Of a stretch of DNA of 64,000 bases, positions 1 to 8,034 are shown piece after piece; the stretch's first letter is position 1, and every line of letters begins with the position of its first letter. Source of the DNA: Streptomyces sp. NRRL B-1347. GTDB taxonomy: Bacteria > Actinomycetota > Actinomycetes > Streptomycetales > Streptomycetaceae. The notes below the pieces were generated by a model. The model made no database searches and had not been told where the DNA came from. It saw only the letters and a program-made list of their open reading frames with translations. Position numbers and translations under genes: made by a program. The stretch spans positions 124,001-188,000 of the forward strand of contig NZ_JOJM01000004.1 in assembly GCF_000720325.1 (NCBI RefSeq), written 5' to 3'.

Positions 1-454
1 TCTTCATCACCAGAAAGGTCGGGATCATCGTCAGCTGGAACGGGACCGCCATCGTCGCCAGCATCAGCACGAGCAGCAGCCGCGAACCGGCGAACCGCAT
101 CCGTGCGAAGGCGTAGCCGCCGAGCGCCCCGAACACGAGGTTCGAGGCCACCGCGGCGGCGGCGACGACCGTCGAGTTCAGCAGCCACCGCGGGAACATG
201 GCGTTGCCGAGGACGTAGCGGTATCCGCCCAGGTCGATCGCGGACGGCCACAGCGCGGGCGGGAAGCGGTTGATCTCGGCGTCGCTCATCACCGAGCTGA
301 GCAGCAGCCACACCAGCGGCACCGCGAACAGCGCCGCCAGTGGCGCGAGCAGCAGATGCCAGGCGCTGAACGGCAGCCGCGGCCGCCACCGCCGGGCAGC
401 CGCCGGTGCGGGCCGGGCCCCGGCGCGGGACGGGCGGCTCGTGGTCACGGTCAT
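1..454 (-). CDS. Carbohydrate ABC transporter permease (MalG-like), 3' end beyond window
   Basis: This is the second inner-membrane permease of a CUT1-type sugar importer. About 150 N-terminal residues are visible before the window edge. They include a first membrane helix near residues 28-46, a periplasmic stretch with the Gly-Gly-Tyr region seen in MalG/ThuG relatives, and a later helix ending in the family-like MIPTF segment. The EAA loop that contacts the ATPase lies outside the window. The ATG at 454-452 overlaps the stop of the upstream permease by four bases (ATGA), which fixes the start and indicates translational coupling. The substrate cannot be told from sequence. Confidence 0.9.
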   Translation of the reverse strand, partial: MTVTTSRPSRAGARPAPAAARRWRPRLPFSAWHLLLAPLAALFAVPLVWLLLSSVMSDAEINRFPPALWPSAIDLGGYRYVLGNAMFPRWLLNSTVVAAAAVASNLVFGALGGYAFARMRFAGSRLLLVLMLATMAVPFQLTMIPTFLVMK

Positions 455-1476
455 GAGGCGGCCGCCTTCGTACGAGACGTACGACGTGAAGGCGGCGTAC
501 GAGGTCCACGCGGCGTACGAGGCGCACGTGAGGCGCGCGGCGTGCGCGGGGCGCGTGCGCGGCCGCGCACCACCCGCAGCGCCACCGCGACGACGAGCAG
601 CGTCACCGCCAGGACATAGGCGGCCGCGGCCCCGTACCCCGCGGTGAACTCCTTGAAGGCCTGCTCCCAGATGAAGTACACGATCACGGTGGTGGAGCCC
701 AGCGGACCGCCCTTGGTGGTCACGTAGACGAGGTCGAAGACCTGGAGGGCCTGGATGGTCTGCCACAGCAGCAGGAACACGCTCACCGGCGCGAGCGCGG
801 GCAGCGTCACATGCCGCAGCAGGCGCACCGGCCCCGCCCCGTCCAGGCGGGCGGCCTCGATCAGCGACTGCGGTACGTCCTGGAGCGCGGCCAGATAGAT
901 GACGGTGCACAGGCCCGTGCCGCTCCACAAGGTGATGGCGACCAGGACGAACAGCGCCTGCGAGGGGTCGGTGAGGAACCCCTGCGACGAGACGCCCAGG
1001 CGGTGCAGGACCGAGTTGGCCGCGCCGAACTCCGGGTCGAGGATGAAGGAGAACAGCACGCCTTGCGCCGTGGCGGAGACGACGAACGGCACGAAGAACA
1101 AGGTGCGGTACAGGCCGGCGCAGCGGACGCGTCGGTTGAGGACCAGGGCGAGGGCAAGGCCCAGGGCGATGCTCAGCGGCACGTAGAGGACGGCGTAGAC
1201 CACGGTGTTCCGCACGGCCTCGTGGAAGTTCGGGTCGTGGCGCAGGGCGCGGTAGTTGTCCAGACCCACCCAACGGCTCGGCGTGACGAGGTCGTTGGCC
1301 TGGAAGGACAGCAGCAGCGACCAGCCGACGGGCACGATGCTCAGGCCGAGCACGACGAGCACGGCGGGGGAGACGAACGCCCAGGCGGTGGCGGTCTCGC
1401 GGCGGCGCCTCCGGCGCCGGGCGCGCGACCCCGACCGGTCCGAAGGCAGGGTCAGCGGTGCGGGATGCGGGGGCAT
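451..1476 (-). CDS. Carbohydrate ABC transporter permease (MalF/UgpA-like)
   Basis: First permease of the CUT1 sugar importer, 341 residues with about six membrane helices. The cytoplasmic EAA loop is clear around residues 200-220 (EAARLDGAG followed by a conserved TLPAL), the docking site for the ATPase. It starts nine bases after the solute-binding lipoprotein gene and overlaps the next permease by four bases, so the three form one operon. An Arg-rich run precedes the first helix. The C-terminal tail of about 35 residues is a low-complexity Arg/Pro/Thr repeat not expected in the family; it probably lies in the cytoplasm. No ATPase gene is in view; Streptomyces often use a shared MsiK ATPase, which is inference here. 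Confidence 0.93.
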   Translation of the reverse strand: MPPHPAPLTLPSDRSGSRARRRRRRRETATAWAFVSPAVLVVLGLSIVPVGWSLLLSFQANDLVTPSRWVGLDNYRALRHDPNFHEAVRNTVVYAVLYVPLSIALGLALALVLNRRVRCAGLYRTLFFVPFVVSATAQGVLFSFILDPEFGAANSVLHRLGVSSQGFLTDPSQALFVLVAITLWSGTGLCTVIYLAALQDVPQSLIEAARLDGAGPVRLLRHVTLPALAPVSVFLLLWQTIQALQVFDLVYVTTKGGPLGSTTVIVYFIWEQAFKEFTAGYGAAAAYVLAVTLLVVAVALRVVRGRARAPRTPRASRAPRTPRGPRTPPSRRTSRTKAAAS

Positions 1477-1485
1477 GTCACGTCC

Positions 1486-2814
1486 TCAACGCGGTATCAG
1501 CAGGGCGGCGTTGGACTCCTCGGCGCAGGAGCGCACCGCGTCGGCAGGGCTTGCCCGGCCCAGCAGCACGGAGACGACGGCCTGCCCCAGGGCGCGGGAC
1601 ACCCGGGGGTAGGCGGGGTGCACAGGGCGTACGCGCGCGGCGGTGAGCGCCTCGGTGAACACGTTGAGGCCGGGCGTGTCGGCGGCGTGCTCGCGCCAGG
1701 CCGGGCGCTCCTGGCTGCGGCGGCTCAGCGGCAGGCTGCCCGCGCGCACGTCCCACCGGCTGTCCTGGGCGGGCTGGATCAGCCAGGTGACGAAGGTCCG
1801 GGCGGCCCGCGCGCGGGCCTCGCCGTTGTCGAAGAGGACCCAGGTGTCGGGGCCGGAGACGGTCACGGGGCGGCGGCTGAAGGTGGGCAGCGGCACGACG
1901 TGGTAGTCGAGCCCGGCCTGGCGCAGGTCCGGGAGCTGCCACGGGCCGGTGACCACCATGCCCATCCGCCCGGACAGGAACACCTGGTACATCTGCCCGC
2001 TGCCCGGCTTGGGGTCGACGTAGACGCTCTTGTCGCGCGCCAGGTCCCGTACGACCTCCAGGGCGCGCACGCCCGCCGTGGCGAAGCCGATGCTCCGCCC
2101 GTCGTCGGCGATCACGTCGCCGCCCAGGTCCCACACCAGCGGCCACAGCCGCCACACCGTGTCCTCGTCGCCCGTGCCGGGCCAGCCGGTGCCGAACCGT
2201 CCCTCGTCCGCGTCGGTGAGGCGGCGCGCGGTGTCGGTGAACTCCCGCCAGGTCCAGCCCGGCTCGGGCAGGTCGAGCCCGGCAGCGGCGAACACCTTCT
2301 TGTTGCAGATCACGGCCAGGCAGTCCAGGAGCGCGGGCACCGCCCGCACCCGGCCGTTGACGGTGACGGCGTCCCGGGCCGCCGCCCAGTAGTTCCGCCA
2401 CGGCGTCGGGCCGCGCCGGACGTGTGCGGTCAGGTCGACGACCTTCGGGCTGCGGGCCACGCTGGCCAGGTCGGAGCCGAAGACGTAGGCCATGTCGGGG
2501 TAGGAACCGGCGGCCAGGGCAGCGGTGACCTTCTGGAGCATCGCGTCGGAGACGACGCCGCCACCCATGTCCACGCGGATGTCCGGATGGCCGCGCTCGA
2601 AGTCGGCGACCAGGCCCTTGACGACCTGCGCGGCGATCTCGGTCTGCCCGTGCCACAGCTGGATGGTGACGCGCCCGTCGGGTCCGACCCCGCCGCCTGC
2701 CCCCGCCGTACAGCCCGACGCCGCGCCACCGGCCGCCGCGAGCGCCCCGGCACCACCGGCGCGCAGCAGCCCGCGCCGCGACAGCGGACCTGGCGCACCG
2801 GGCACTGCCGTCAT
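1486..2814 (-). CDS. Extracellular sugar-binding lipoprotein of ABC importer
   Basis: Family 1 extracellular solute-binding protein, 442 residues. The N-terminus has a twin-arginine motif (SRRGLLRAG, residues 12-20), a hydrophobic stretch and a lipobox ending ASGC, so it should be a Tat-exported lipoprotein on the outer face of the membrane. The mature part has the QLWHGQTE-type opening strand typical of these proteins. The open frame extends upstream to about 3249, but I chose the ATG at 2814 because GGAGGTGG stands just upstream (2818-2825) and the export signal then sits at the terminus. It is the first gene of the importer operon. The ligand is unknown. Confidence 0.93.
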   Translation of the reverse strand: MTAVPGAPGPLSRRGLLRAGGAGALAAAGGAASGCTAGAGGGVGPDGRVTIQLWHGQTEIAAQVVKGLVADFERGHPDIRVDMGGGVVSDAMLQKVTAALAAGSYPDMAYVFGSDLASVARSPKVVDLTAHVRRGPTPWRNYWAAARDAVTVNGRVRAVPALLDCLAVICNKKVFAAAGLDLPEPGWTWREFTDTARRLTDADEGRFGTGWPGTGDEDTVWRLWPLVWDLGGDVIADDGRSIGFATAGVRALEVVRDLARDKSVYVDPKPGSGQMYQVFLSGRMGMVVTGPWQLPDLRQAGLDYHVVPLPTFSRRPVTVSGPDTWVLFDNGEARARAARTFVTWLIQPAQDSRWDVRAGSLPLSRRSQERPAWREHAADTPGLNVFTEALTAARVRPVHPAYPRVSRALGQAVVSVLLGRASPADAVRSCAEESNAALLIPR

Positions 2815-3236
2815 CGCCACCTCCGCAGGGGAACGTACGAGGTGATGCCCGTGGCGAGAAGAGGGCTGGAGGTGGTGGGAGCCGGGTTCCGGCCGTGCGG
2901 AACGGGGCGGTCCGACGGCAGGAGGCGCCGCGTGTGCCACCTCTGTCGGCGGCGCGCCCGCGATCGTCGGCGGTACGGGGGCCGAGGAGGGCCGCCGCCC
3001 GCTCGCCGTCGTGTGCGGCACCACTGCCGACGACCCGTGCCAGCAAGGCCGGATCCCGCCCCGGCCGCACGGGTGCCTGCCCCGCTCCTCGGCCGGTCCG
3101 CTGCCGCCCTGTGGCCCAAGGGGGCGTGCGCCATCGGGGGGACGACGGGTAGACGCGAGCGCGGCCCGGTGAGAGATACAGAGCGGCCTGTCGGCCGTGC
3201 GGTACGCACCAGCCCCCACCTCATCTGGAGCACCAC
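2815..3236. other. Divergent intergenic region, no gene seen
   Basis: About 420 bases between the sugar-binding lipoprotein (minus) and the subtilisin (plus). It should hold both promoters. The long open frames crossing it lack start signals and are read as GC-rich artefacts. I see no clear operator. Confidence 0.5.
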
Positions 3237-4454
3237 ATGCCCCGACCACCCCGGCGCGCCGTCACCGCCCTCGCCGCCGCCACCGCCGCCCTCGCGACCG
3301 GACTCGTCACCGCCCCCGGAGCCACGGCGGAGGACCGGGCGCCCGCCCCCCTGCACAAGGCGGCCCACGCCCTGCCGGGCCGGTACATCGTCACCCTGGC
3401 CCCGAGCGTGCCGTCCGACCGCGCGGCCAAACAGTGGCGACTGCCGGTGCGGCAGACCTTCCGCGAGGTGCTCAACGGCTTCTCCGCCGATCTGACCCCG
3501 CGCCAGCTGAACACCCTACGGCGCCTTCCGGGGGTGGTGGCGGTGGAACAGGTCGGCGTCATCTCCGGCCCGCGCAGCACGACCTGGCGGCGCCACCGGG
3601 AGGCCACGGAGTCGTGGGGTCTGGACCGCATCGACCAGCGCGGGCTGCCGCTCGACGGCACTTTCACGCCCGGCGAGGACGGCGAGGGCACGACCGCGTA
3701 CATCCTCGACAGCGGCATCGACTTCGACCACGTCGCCTTCGAGGGCCGGGCGACGCTGGGCTACGACGCCTTCGGCGGCGACGGCAGGGACTGCTACGGC
3801 CACGGCACCAGCGTCGCCTCCCTCGCGGGCGGGGCCACCTACGGGGTGGCGCGGAAGGCGAAGCTGGTGTCGGTGCGCGTCCTCAACTGCCAGAACAAGG
3901 GCACCAGCGAGGGTCTGCTCGCGGGCTACGAGTGGGTCGCGAAGAACGCGGTCCCGTCGGCGGTGGTGAACTCTTCGCTGAGCTCACCGCTGTTCCCGAC
4001 CACCGACGCGGCCGTCGACACGCTCGCGAAGGACCACGGCATCCTCACCGTCGCCGCCGCGGGCAACCAGGGCCGCAGCGCCTGCACCCGCTCGCCCGCG
4101 CGGGCGGCGAGCGTCCTGGCCGTCGGCAACGTCACGCGGAGCGACGTCCAGTCCGCCACCAGCAACTACGGCCGCTGCGTGAGCCTCTACGCCCCCGGGC
4201 ACCAGGTCCTCGCCGCGCAGATGGGCGGCGGCTCCGCCACGGTCAGCGGCACGTCCTTCGCCGCTCCGTACACCACCGGGGCCGTGCTGCTCGCCCTGGA
4301 CGACGACGCGGAGGGCACCCCGGCCGTCCTCAAGCAGCGGATCATCGACGCGGCCACGCCGGACGTCCTGACGGTCAGCCCGAGCTCGCGCAACCGCCTG
4401 CTGTACCTCGGCCCCTCCCTCACCCCGGACGACCCCGAGGAGGACAACGGCTGA
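3237..4454 (+). CDS. Secreted S8 family serine protease (subtilisin-like)
   Basis: Secreted subtilisin-type peptidase of 405 residues. A Sec signal peptide covers residues 1-31 (ending ATA), then an I9-type propeptide (RYIVTL start near residue 49). The catalytic triad is visible: Asp158 in ILDSGID, His189 in GHGTSVAS, Ser340 in SGTSFAAP; the oxyanion Asn lies in AAAGNQG. The His motif reads GHGTSVAS rather than the usual GHGTHVAG, a mild departure. GGAG stands upstream of the ATG. It is a monocistron closed by a strong hairpin at 4454-4483. The start in this frame gives a standard signal peptide, so confidence is high. Confidence 0.95.
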   Translation: MPRPPRRAVTALAAATAALATGLVTAPGATAEDRAPAPLHKAAHALPGRYIVTLAPSVPSDRAAKQWRLPVRQTFREVLNGFSADLTPRQLNTLRRLPGVVAVEQVGVISGPRSTTWRRHREATESWGLDRIDQRGLPLDGTFTPGEDGEGTTAYILDSGIDFDHVAFEGRATLGYDAFGGDGRDCYGHGTSVASLAGGATYGVARKAKLVSVRVLNCQNKGTSEGLLAGYEWVAKNAVPSAVVNSSLSSPLFPTTDAAVDTLAKDHGILTVAAAGNQGRSACTRSPARAASVLAVGNVTRSDVQSATSNYGRCVSLYAPGHQVLAAQMGGGSATVSGTSFAAPYTTGAVLLALDDDAEGTPAVLKQRIIDAATPDVLTVSPSSRNRLLYLGPSLTPDDPEEDNG

Positions 4455-4483
4455 GCCCGTGGGCCCGTCCGGGCCCACGGGCT
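4454..4483 (+). terminator. Hairpin terminator after subtilisin gene
   Basis: A perfect 13-bp inverted repeat (AGCCCGTGGGCCC with its complement) and a 4-base loop begin at the last base of the stop codon. There is no T-tract, as is common in Streptomyces. It may also stop transcripts from the convergent AAA+ cassette. Confidence 0.8.
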
Positions 4484-4509
4484 GTCGTGCGCAGGTGCCC
4501 TGCCGCGGC

Positions 4510-5727
4510 TCAGGCCGGGGTGTTCAGGTCACCTCCGTCCGTGCCGCTGACGGTCTTGGCCTCGATGTCTGCTTCGGCGCCCGCTTCGGCCTTCGCGTCG
4601 GCGAGGCGTCGGCGCAGCTGTTCGGCGATCGACTGCTTGCCCTCGTCGGAGAGTTCGGCCCCCGACTCGTCCGGCACCGCTGGCGCGGGCGGGGCAGTGC
4701 GCTGTTCCTCGAGGGCGGCGAGCAGGGTGTCCCGGGTGACGGCGGGCTGGTGGCGGCGGGCGGTGCCGACCGCCGCGAGGATGACCGCGAGTTTGATGTC
4801 CCTGCCCGATACGTCGCCGACGTCGGCCAGCTCCTCCACCGAGACGTCGTCGTGCACGGGCAGTTCGGCGGGCAGATGGGTCTGCCAGATCCGGCGCCGG
4901 GCGGCGTGGTCGGGCAGGGCGAAGTCGACGTGCAGCAACCGGGATTCGACCGCCGCGTCGTAGCTGTGCGGCAGATTGCTCGCGAAGATCACCAGGCCCT
5001 GGAAGGTGTCGAGCGCCATGAGGAGCTCGGTCCGCATGGAGTTGATGGCGCTCTCGGCGGCCTGCTGGGGCTGGGCGAAGCGGCGCGACAGCAGCGACTC
5101 GGCCTCGTCGACGAAGAGGACCGCGTGCTGCTCCTTGGCCGCGGCGAACAGCGCGGCCAGGTTCTTCGGCCCGTCGCCGTGGTACTTGCTCTCCAGGTCC
5201 GAGAGGCGGCAGGTCAGGATGCGCCGGCCGAGCCGGTGCGCGATGGCGTGGGCGGCCATGGTCTTGCCGGTGCCGGGCGGGCCCCGGAAGTTGACCGCCG
5301 TGGACGGATGGGGCTCGATCGACCGCAGGTTCCAGGTGTCGAAGACGAGCGGGGCCACCTCGACGAGCGAGACGCAGTCGAGCAGCCTGCTGACCGTCTC
5401 CTCGGGCAGGACCAGCTGGTCGAAGGTGTACAGCGGCTCGATCGTGGAGAAGGCGGGTGGCTGCGGCTCCTTTTCCTCCGCGGGCGCGGGCCACCGCGGC
5501 TCCTGGCCGGGACGCGGCGGCAGCGTGCCGTATCCGGCGCTCAGGACGAACGGGTCGGGCCGGTAGTGGTTGACGATCTCGCCGAGCATCGCGAAGAGCC
5601 GCACCCTGAACTTCACCAGCTCCCGGTCCGGAACGTCCGCGGGGAATCCGCTCAGAAAGAGGCGGGGCGTGGACCAGGAGCCGTTGTCCGTGCCGTGCTC
5701 TTCGAGGCCGCGCTCATGTCTGGACAC
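4510..5727 (-). CDS. AAA+ family ATPase of a small-membrane-protein cassette
   Basis: Single-module AAA+ ATPase of 405 residues. Walker A is GPPGTGKT (about residues 148-155), Walker B is VLFVDEAES, and a sensor-like Asn follows in FASNLPHS; an Arg-finger candidate sits in VESRLLH. The 110-residue N-terminal part is not recognisable. The C-terminal 60 residues are charged and probably coiled. The fold resembles CDC48/spastin-type remodelling ATPases that pull on protein partners. The GTG at 5727 has GAGGGG upstream and overlaps the preceding gene by 14 bases, so it is translated with the small membrane protein before it. I infer the small proteins anchor or are substrates of the ATPase; there is no direct proof. 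Confidence 0.88.
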   Translation of the reverse strand: MSRHERGLEEHGTDNGSWSTPRLFLSGFPADVPDRELVKFRVRLFAMLGEIVNHYRPDPFVLSAGYGTLPPRPGQEPRWPAPAEEKEPQPPAFSTIEPLYTFDQLVLPEETVSRLLDCVSLVEVAPLVFDTWNLRSIEPHPSTAVNFRGPPGTGKTMAAHAIAHRLGRRILTCRLSDLESKYHGDGPKNLAALFAAAKEQHAVLFVDEAESLLSRRFAQPQQAAESAINSMRTELLMALDTFQGLVIFASNLPHSYDAAVESRLLHVDFALPDHAARRRIWQTHLPAELPVHDDVSVEELADVGDVSGRDIKLAVILAAVGTARRHQPAVTRDTLLAALEEQRTAPPAPAVPDESGAELSDEGKQSIAEQLRRRLADAKAEAGAEADIEAKTVSGTDGGDLNTPA

Positions 5728-6010
5728 GGATCACACCCCTCGACGTGCGGAGCCTGCGGGCGAGTTCGGGGTCGATGGCGTGGGCGTCCCAGACCTGGGT
5801 CGCCGTCCTGACGCCGTACGGGCTGAAGATGCCGCCGACGACGTGGTAGTCGCCGGTGGTGAGGCGCTCGGACAGGATCTCCGCGTAGCCGCCGCGGACG
5901 GCACGCGCGGAGATCCAGCCGTCCACCATGTCCCAGGTCACCAGGGCGATGACGGCCCCGGCGGCGAAGCCCCCCGCCAGCAGGAGCAGGAGGAGGCTGA
6001 TGGGTTCCAC
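5714..6010 (-). CDS. Small membrane-anchored protein, paralogue of upstream gene
   Basis: 98 residues with one N-terminal membrane helix (about residues 4-25) and a soluble remainder. It shares a pattern with its 119-residue neighbour: an LSERL..GDYHVVGGIF segment here matches LAERI..KDYAKVGGVF there, followed by an acidic/Ala helix and a hydrophobic end (GVIRVQT versus GLVVYT). The two are likely diverged duplicates. The GTG start at 6010 has GAGGGGC upstream. The gap to the preceding gene is nine bases, and the 3' end overlaps the ATPase start. No family is recognised. Confidence 0.8.
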   Translation of the reverse strand: MEPISLLLLLLAGGFAAGAVIALVTWDMVDGWISARAVRGGYAEILSERLTTGDYHVVGGIFSPYGVRTATQVWDAHAIDPELARRLRTSRGVIRVQT

Positions 6011-6019
6011 CGCCGCCCC

Positions 6020-6379
6020 TCAGGTGTAGACGACGAGCCCGCGGCCCGCCGCGTGGTGGCGCATCACGTCGGCGCCGGGCTGGCGGGCACTGGCCAGCGC
6101 GCGGGCTTCGAGGACACGGCCGCTCCGCTCGTCGAAGAAGCCCTGGACGATGCGCGTGGACGCGGCCGCCGGGGTCTTGTCGAACACCCCGCCCACCTTC
6201 GCGTAGTCCTTGTTGGCGATGCGCTCGGCGAGCGAGAAGGCGATCGCGTTGGCGTTGTCCGCCTTGATCCTGCCGCGCGCCCGGAACCATTCCGTGATGA
6301 TTTCCACGGTGATGGAGACGATCACCACCGCGATATAGCCGAAGAAGGCGATCGCGGCGATGAGGGAGAGTGGATCCAT
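6020..6379 (-). CDS. Small membrane-anchored protein with VGGVF motif
   Basis: 119 residues. An N-terminal membrane helix covers about residues 5-30, then a basic stretch and a soluble domain with the AERI..KDY..VGGVF motif shared with the next gene. It has an ATG start with GGGGGGAAAG upstream. I do not recognise the domain. Position in the same strand and tight spacing put it in an operon with the AAA+ ATPase. A membrane-tethered partner or substrate of that ATPase is the simplest reading, by inference only. Confidence 0.8.
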   Translation of the reverse strand: MDPLSLIAAIAFFGYIAVVIVSITVEIITEWFRARGRIKADNANAIAFSLAERIANKDYAKVGGVFDKTPAAASTRIVQGFFDERSGRVLEARALASARQPGADVMRHHAAGRGLVVYT

Positions 6380-6466
6380 TGGTGTCTTTCCCCCCGATAC
6401 TGTTCGTTTCTCTTCTGCTGTCGTTCGGATGTGGCTACGGACTCGTCGTGTGCGGCCGCCGTGGTA

Positions 6467-6613
6467 TCAGCGATGGCGCCGGAACCAGCGGTTCAGTTCC
6501 GCTTGGTCGATCTCCGTGTCCTGACGGTTCCTCCTCCTGCGCGCGCGGAACGCCGCGACGAGCAACGGCACCGCGACGGCCAATCCGGCGGCCGCGGCCG
6601 CCCATTTCCCCAT
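6467..6613 (-). CDS. Small single-helix membrane protein (48 aa)
   Basis: A 48-residue product: one hydrophobic helix (about residues 4-23), an Arg-rich cluster (RARRRR) that should stay in the cytoplasm, and a polar end with a second basic patch. I chose the ATG at 6613 because GGGAGGA precedes it; a longer frame to 6700 starts with low-complexity Ser/Gly residues. It lies between the 140- and 119-residue genes of the AAA+ cassette on the same strand. No known family. Confidence 0.65.
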   Translation of the reverse strand: MGKWAAAAAGLAVAVPLLVAAFRARRRRNRQDTEIDQAELNRWFRRHR

Positions 6614-6650
6614 CGATTCCTCCCGTACTGTCCCGCCCCCGGTCCCGGCG

Positions 6651-7073
6651 CTACTCGAAGATGATGAGTTCCCGCCCGCCGAACATCCCCAGGAGTTCAC
6701 CGTCCAGCTCCTTCGTCACCAGGAACCGGCCGTACGGCTCCCCGGAGGGCCGCAGACAGGGCTTGTTGTCGCGGTCGACGAACAGCTGGAGACAGGGGAA
6801 TCCGTAGGAAAGCCCCTGCCGGGTGAGGAGAGCGCCGTGGTGCACCTGAGGCACGTCCGGACGCTCCTCCACGAAATAGCGGACGACCTCGTCGAAGGTG
6901 AGCTTCTTCAGTTGCAACGGGCGCGGTACCTGAGCGATTTTGATCGCGACGCCGCCGAGGAGTTGGAGAACTCCCAGGATGGCTTCCGCGGCCTCCGGCG
7001 GCGCTTCCCGCGTCCATAGGCGACGGCGTCCGTGCCGTGCGGTTGAATCATGCGAGCGTGGATCATCGGCCAT
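6651..7073 (-). CDS. Uncharacterised protein, first gene of AAA+ cassette (140 aa)
   Basis: A 140-residue protein of no recognised family. A polar N-terminus precedes a hydrophobic segment at about residues 32-48 (ILGVLQLLGGVAIKIA) that could be a membrane or amphipathic helix. The C-terminal half looks like a compact alpha/beta domain ending in GMFGGRELIIFE. The frame is open to 7211, but GGAGG about eight bases before the ATG at 7073 supports that start. It heads the five-gene minus-strand cassette that ends with the AAA+ ATPase. Confidence 0.75.
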   Translation of the reverse strand: MADDPRSHDSTARHGRRRLWTREAPPEAAEAILGVLQLLGGVAIKIAQVPRPLQLKKLTFDEVVRYFVEERPDVPQVHHGALLTRQGLSYGFPCLQLFVDRDNKPCLRPSGEPYGRFLVTKELDGELLGMFGGRELIIFE

Positions 7074-7257
7074 GTGTGATCCTCCCCCGAAATCCCCCAG
7101 CCGGATATCCAGGTGAGCGAGTGTAGCGGCGAAAGCCTTTTCTTGTACCGCCTTATTCCCGGGAATCAAGGCGATTCCTTGTGCGATTTCTGGAGTGCCG
7201 GAGGTGCCCACCGTGCCGTCGGTTTCGCGAGGGGGGAATTGATGCGGGTGATGCGGG

Positions 7258-7301
7258 CGGAGTCATGACGCGGGATCAGCGGAGTCATGACGCGGGATCA
7301 G
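7258..7301. repeat. Two tandem 22-bp direct repeats
   Basis: Two identical copies of a 22-base unit beginning CGGAGTCATGACGCG stand head to tail at 7258-7279 and 7280-7301. A shorter echo (GCGCGGGATCA) follows. TCATGA inside each unit is a palindrome. They lie between the start of the AAA+ cassette and the end of the STAS gene, so they could be binding sites for that cassette or a slippage product. Confidence 0.75.
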
Positions 7302-7322
7302 ACGATCGCGTTCTGCGCGGGA

Positions 7323-7829
7323 TCACACGGTCGGCTCCTGAGGTGCCTCGTCGTATCCCGGGGACAGCGCGGACGGACCCTCGTCCGCGGCGGCGGTCAT
7401 GACGTCCTTGACGGCGGGCGGCGGCGCGTCACCCGCGGCCAGCGCGTGGTCGAGGGTGGGGTGGGCCGGCAGCGGCCGGTCGAGGCCGGTGATGTGCAGC
7501 ATCCGCAGCAGCAACGGGTCGGTGCCCACCAGCAGGAGCCTGCCCTCGCGCTCCCGCACCCGCCGCTGCGCCCGGACGAGCAGGGAGAGGCCGACGCAGT
7601 CGATGAACGTCACCGGGCGCAGGTCGACCACGACGCGGGCGAACGGGCGGCAGGTCATCCCGTCCAGGTAGAGGCGGAGTTCGGCGTCGGCGTCGAGGTC
7701 GATCTCGCCGCGGAGTTCCACGACGGTGTGTCCGGCGAGGGCCCGGCTGCGGGAGGACCACCCCGTGCGGCCCGGCGCGGCCAACAGGGGTGGTCGGCGC
7801 AGGATTTCCCGTTGCCATGGCTCACTCAT
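7323..7829 (-). CDS. STAS-domain anti-sigma factor antagonist
   Basis: 168 residues with a STAS domain at about residues 30-130: a VVELRGEIDLDA opening, then VVVDLRPVTFIDCVGLSLL. In SpoIIAA/RsbV proteins the loop reads D-S-x-G, and the serine is phosphorylated by an anti-sigma kinase. Here it reads D-C-V-G, so the phosphate acceptor is missing. A permanently active antagonist or a non-phosphorylated regulator is possible. The C-terminal 35 residues are disordered and acidic. It precedes a signalling block with two MEDS-domain proteins, which suggests a partner-switching network. Confidence 0.88.
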   Translation of the reverse strand: MSEPWQREILRRPPLLAAPGRTGWSSRSRALAGHTVVELRGEIDLDADAELRLYLDGMTCRPFARVVVDLRPVTFIDCVGLSLLVRAQRRVREREGRLLLVGTDPLLLRMLHITGLDRPLPAHPTLDHALAAGDAPPPAVKDVMTAAADEGPSALSPGYDEAPQEPTV

Positions 7830-8034
7830 GGCGGCTGCTCACCTCGGCAGTCGTGTGCGGTCGTCGTGGTTGCTTGGGCGGTGCCGAGCCTCGCGGTTGC
7901 ACGATGGGACGGTACAGCCCGGTCAACAGCCCCGTCAGGGGAAAGGGTGTCGCTCGATCGGGTGAGCGTCGGGAGCGCGCGCGACCCGGGGCGCACGCGG
8001 GCCCGCACCGGTGGCGGCCCGCGCCGGGGCGGGC

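Noticed and set aside
811..3495. 894-residue plus-strand frame opposite the sugar ABC genes
   Set aside because: It is an antisense shadow of real genes, rich in Arg/Gly/Ala, without domains or a ribosome site.
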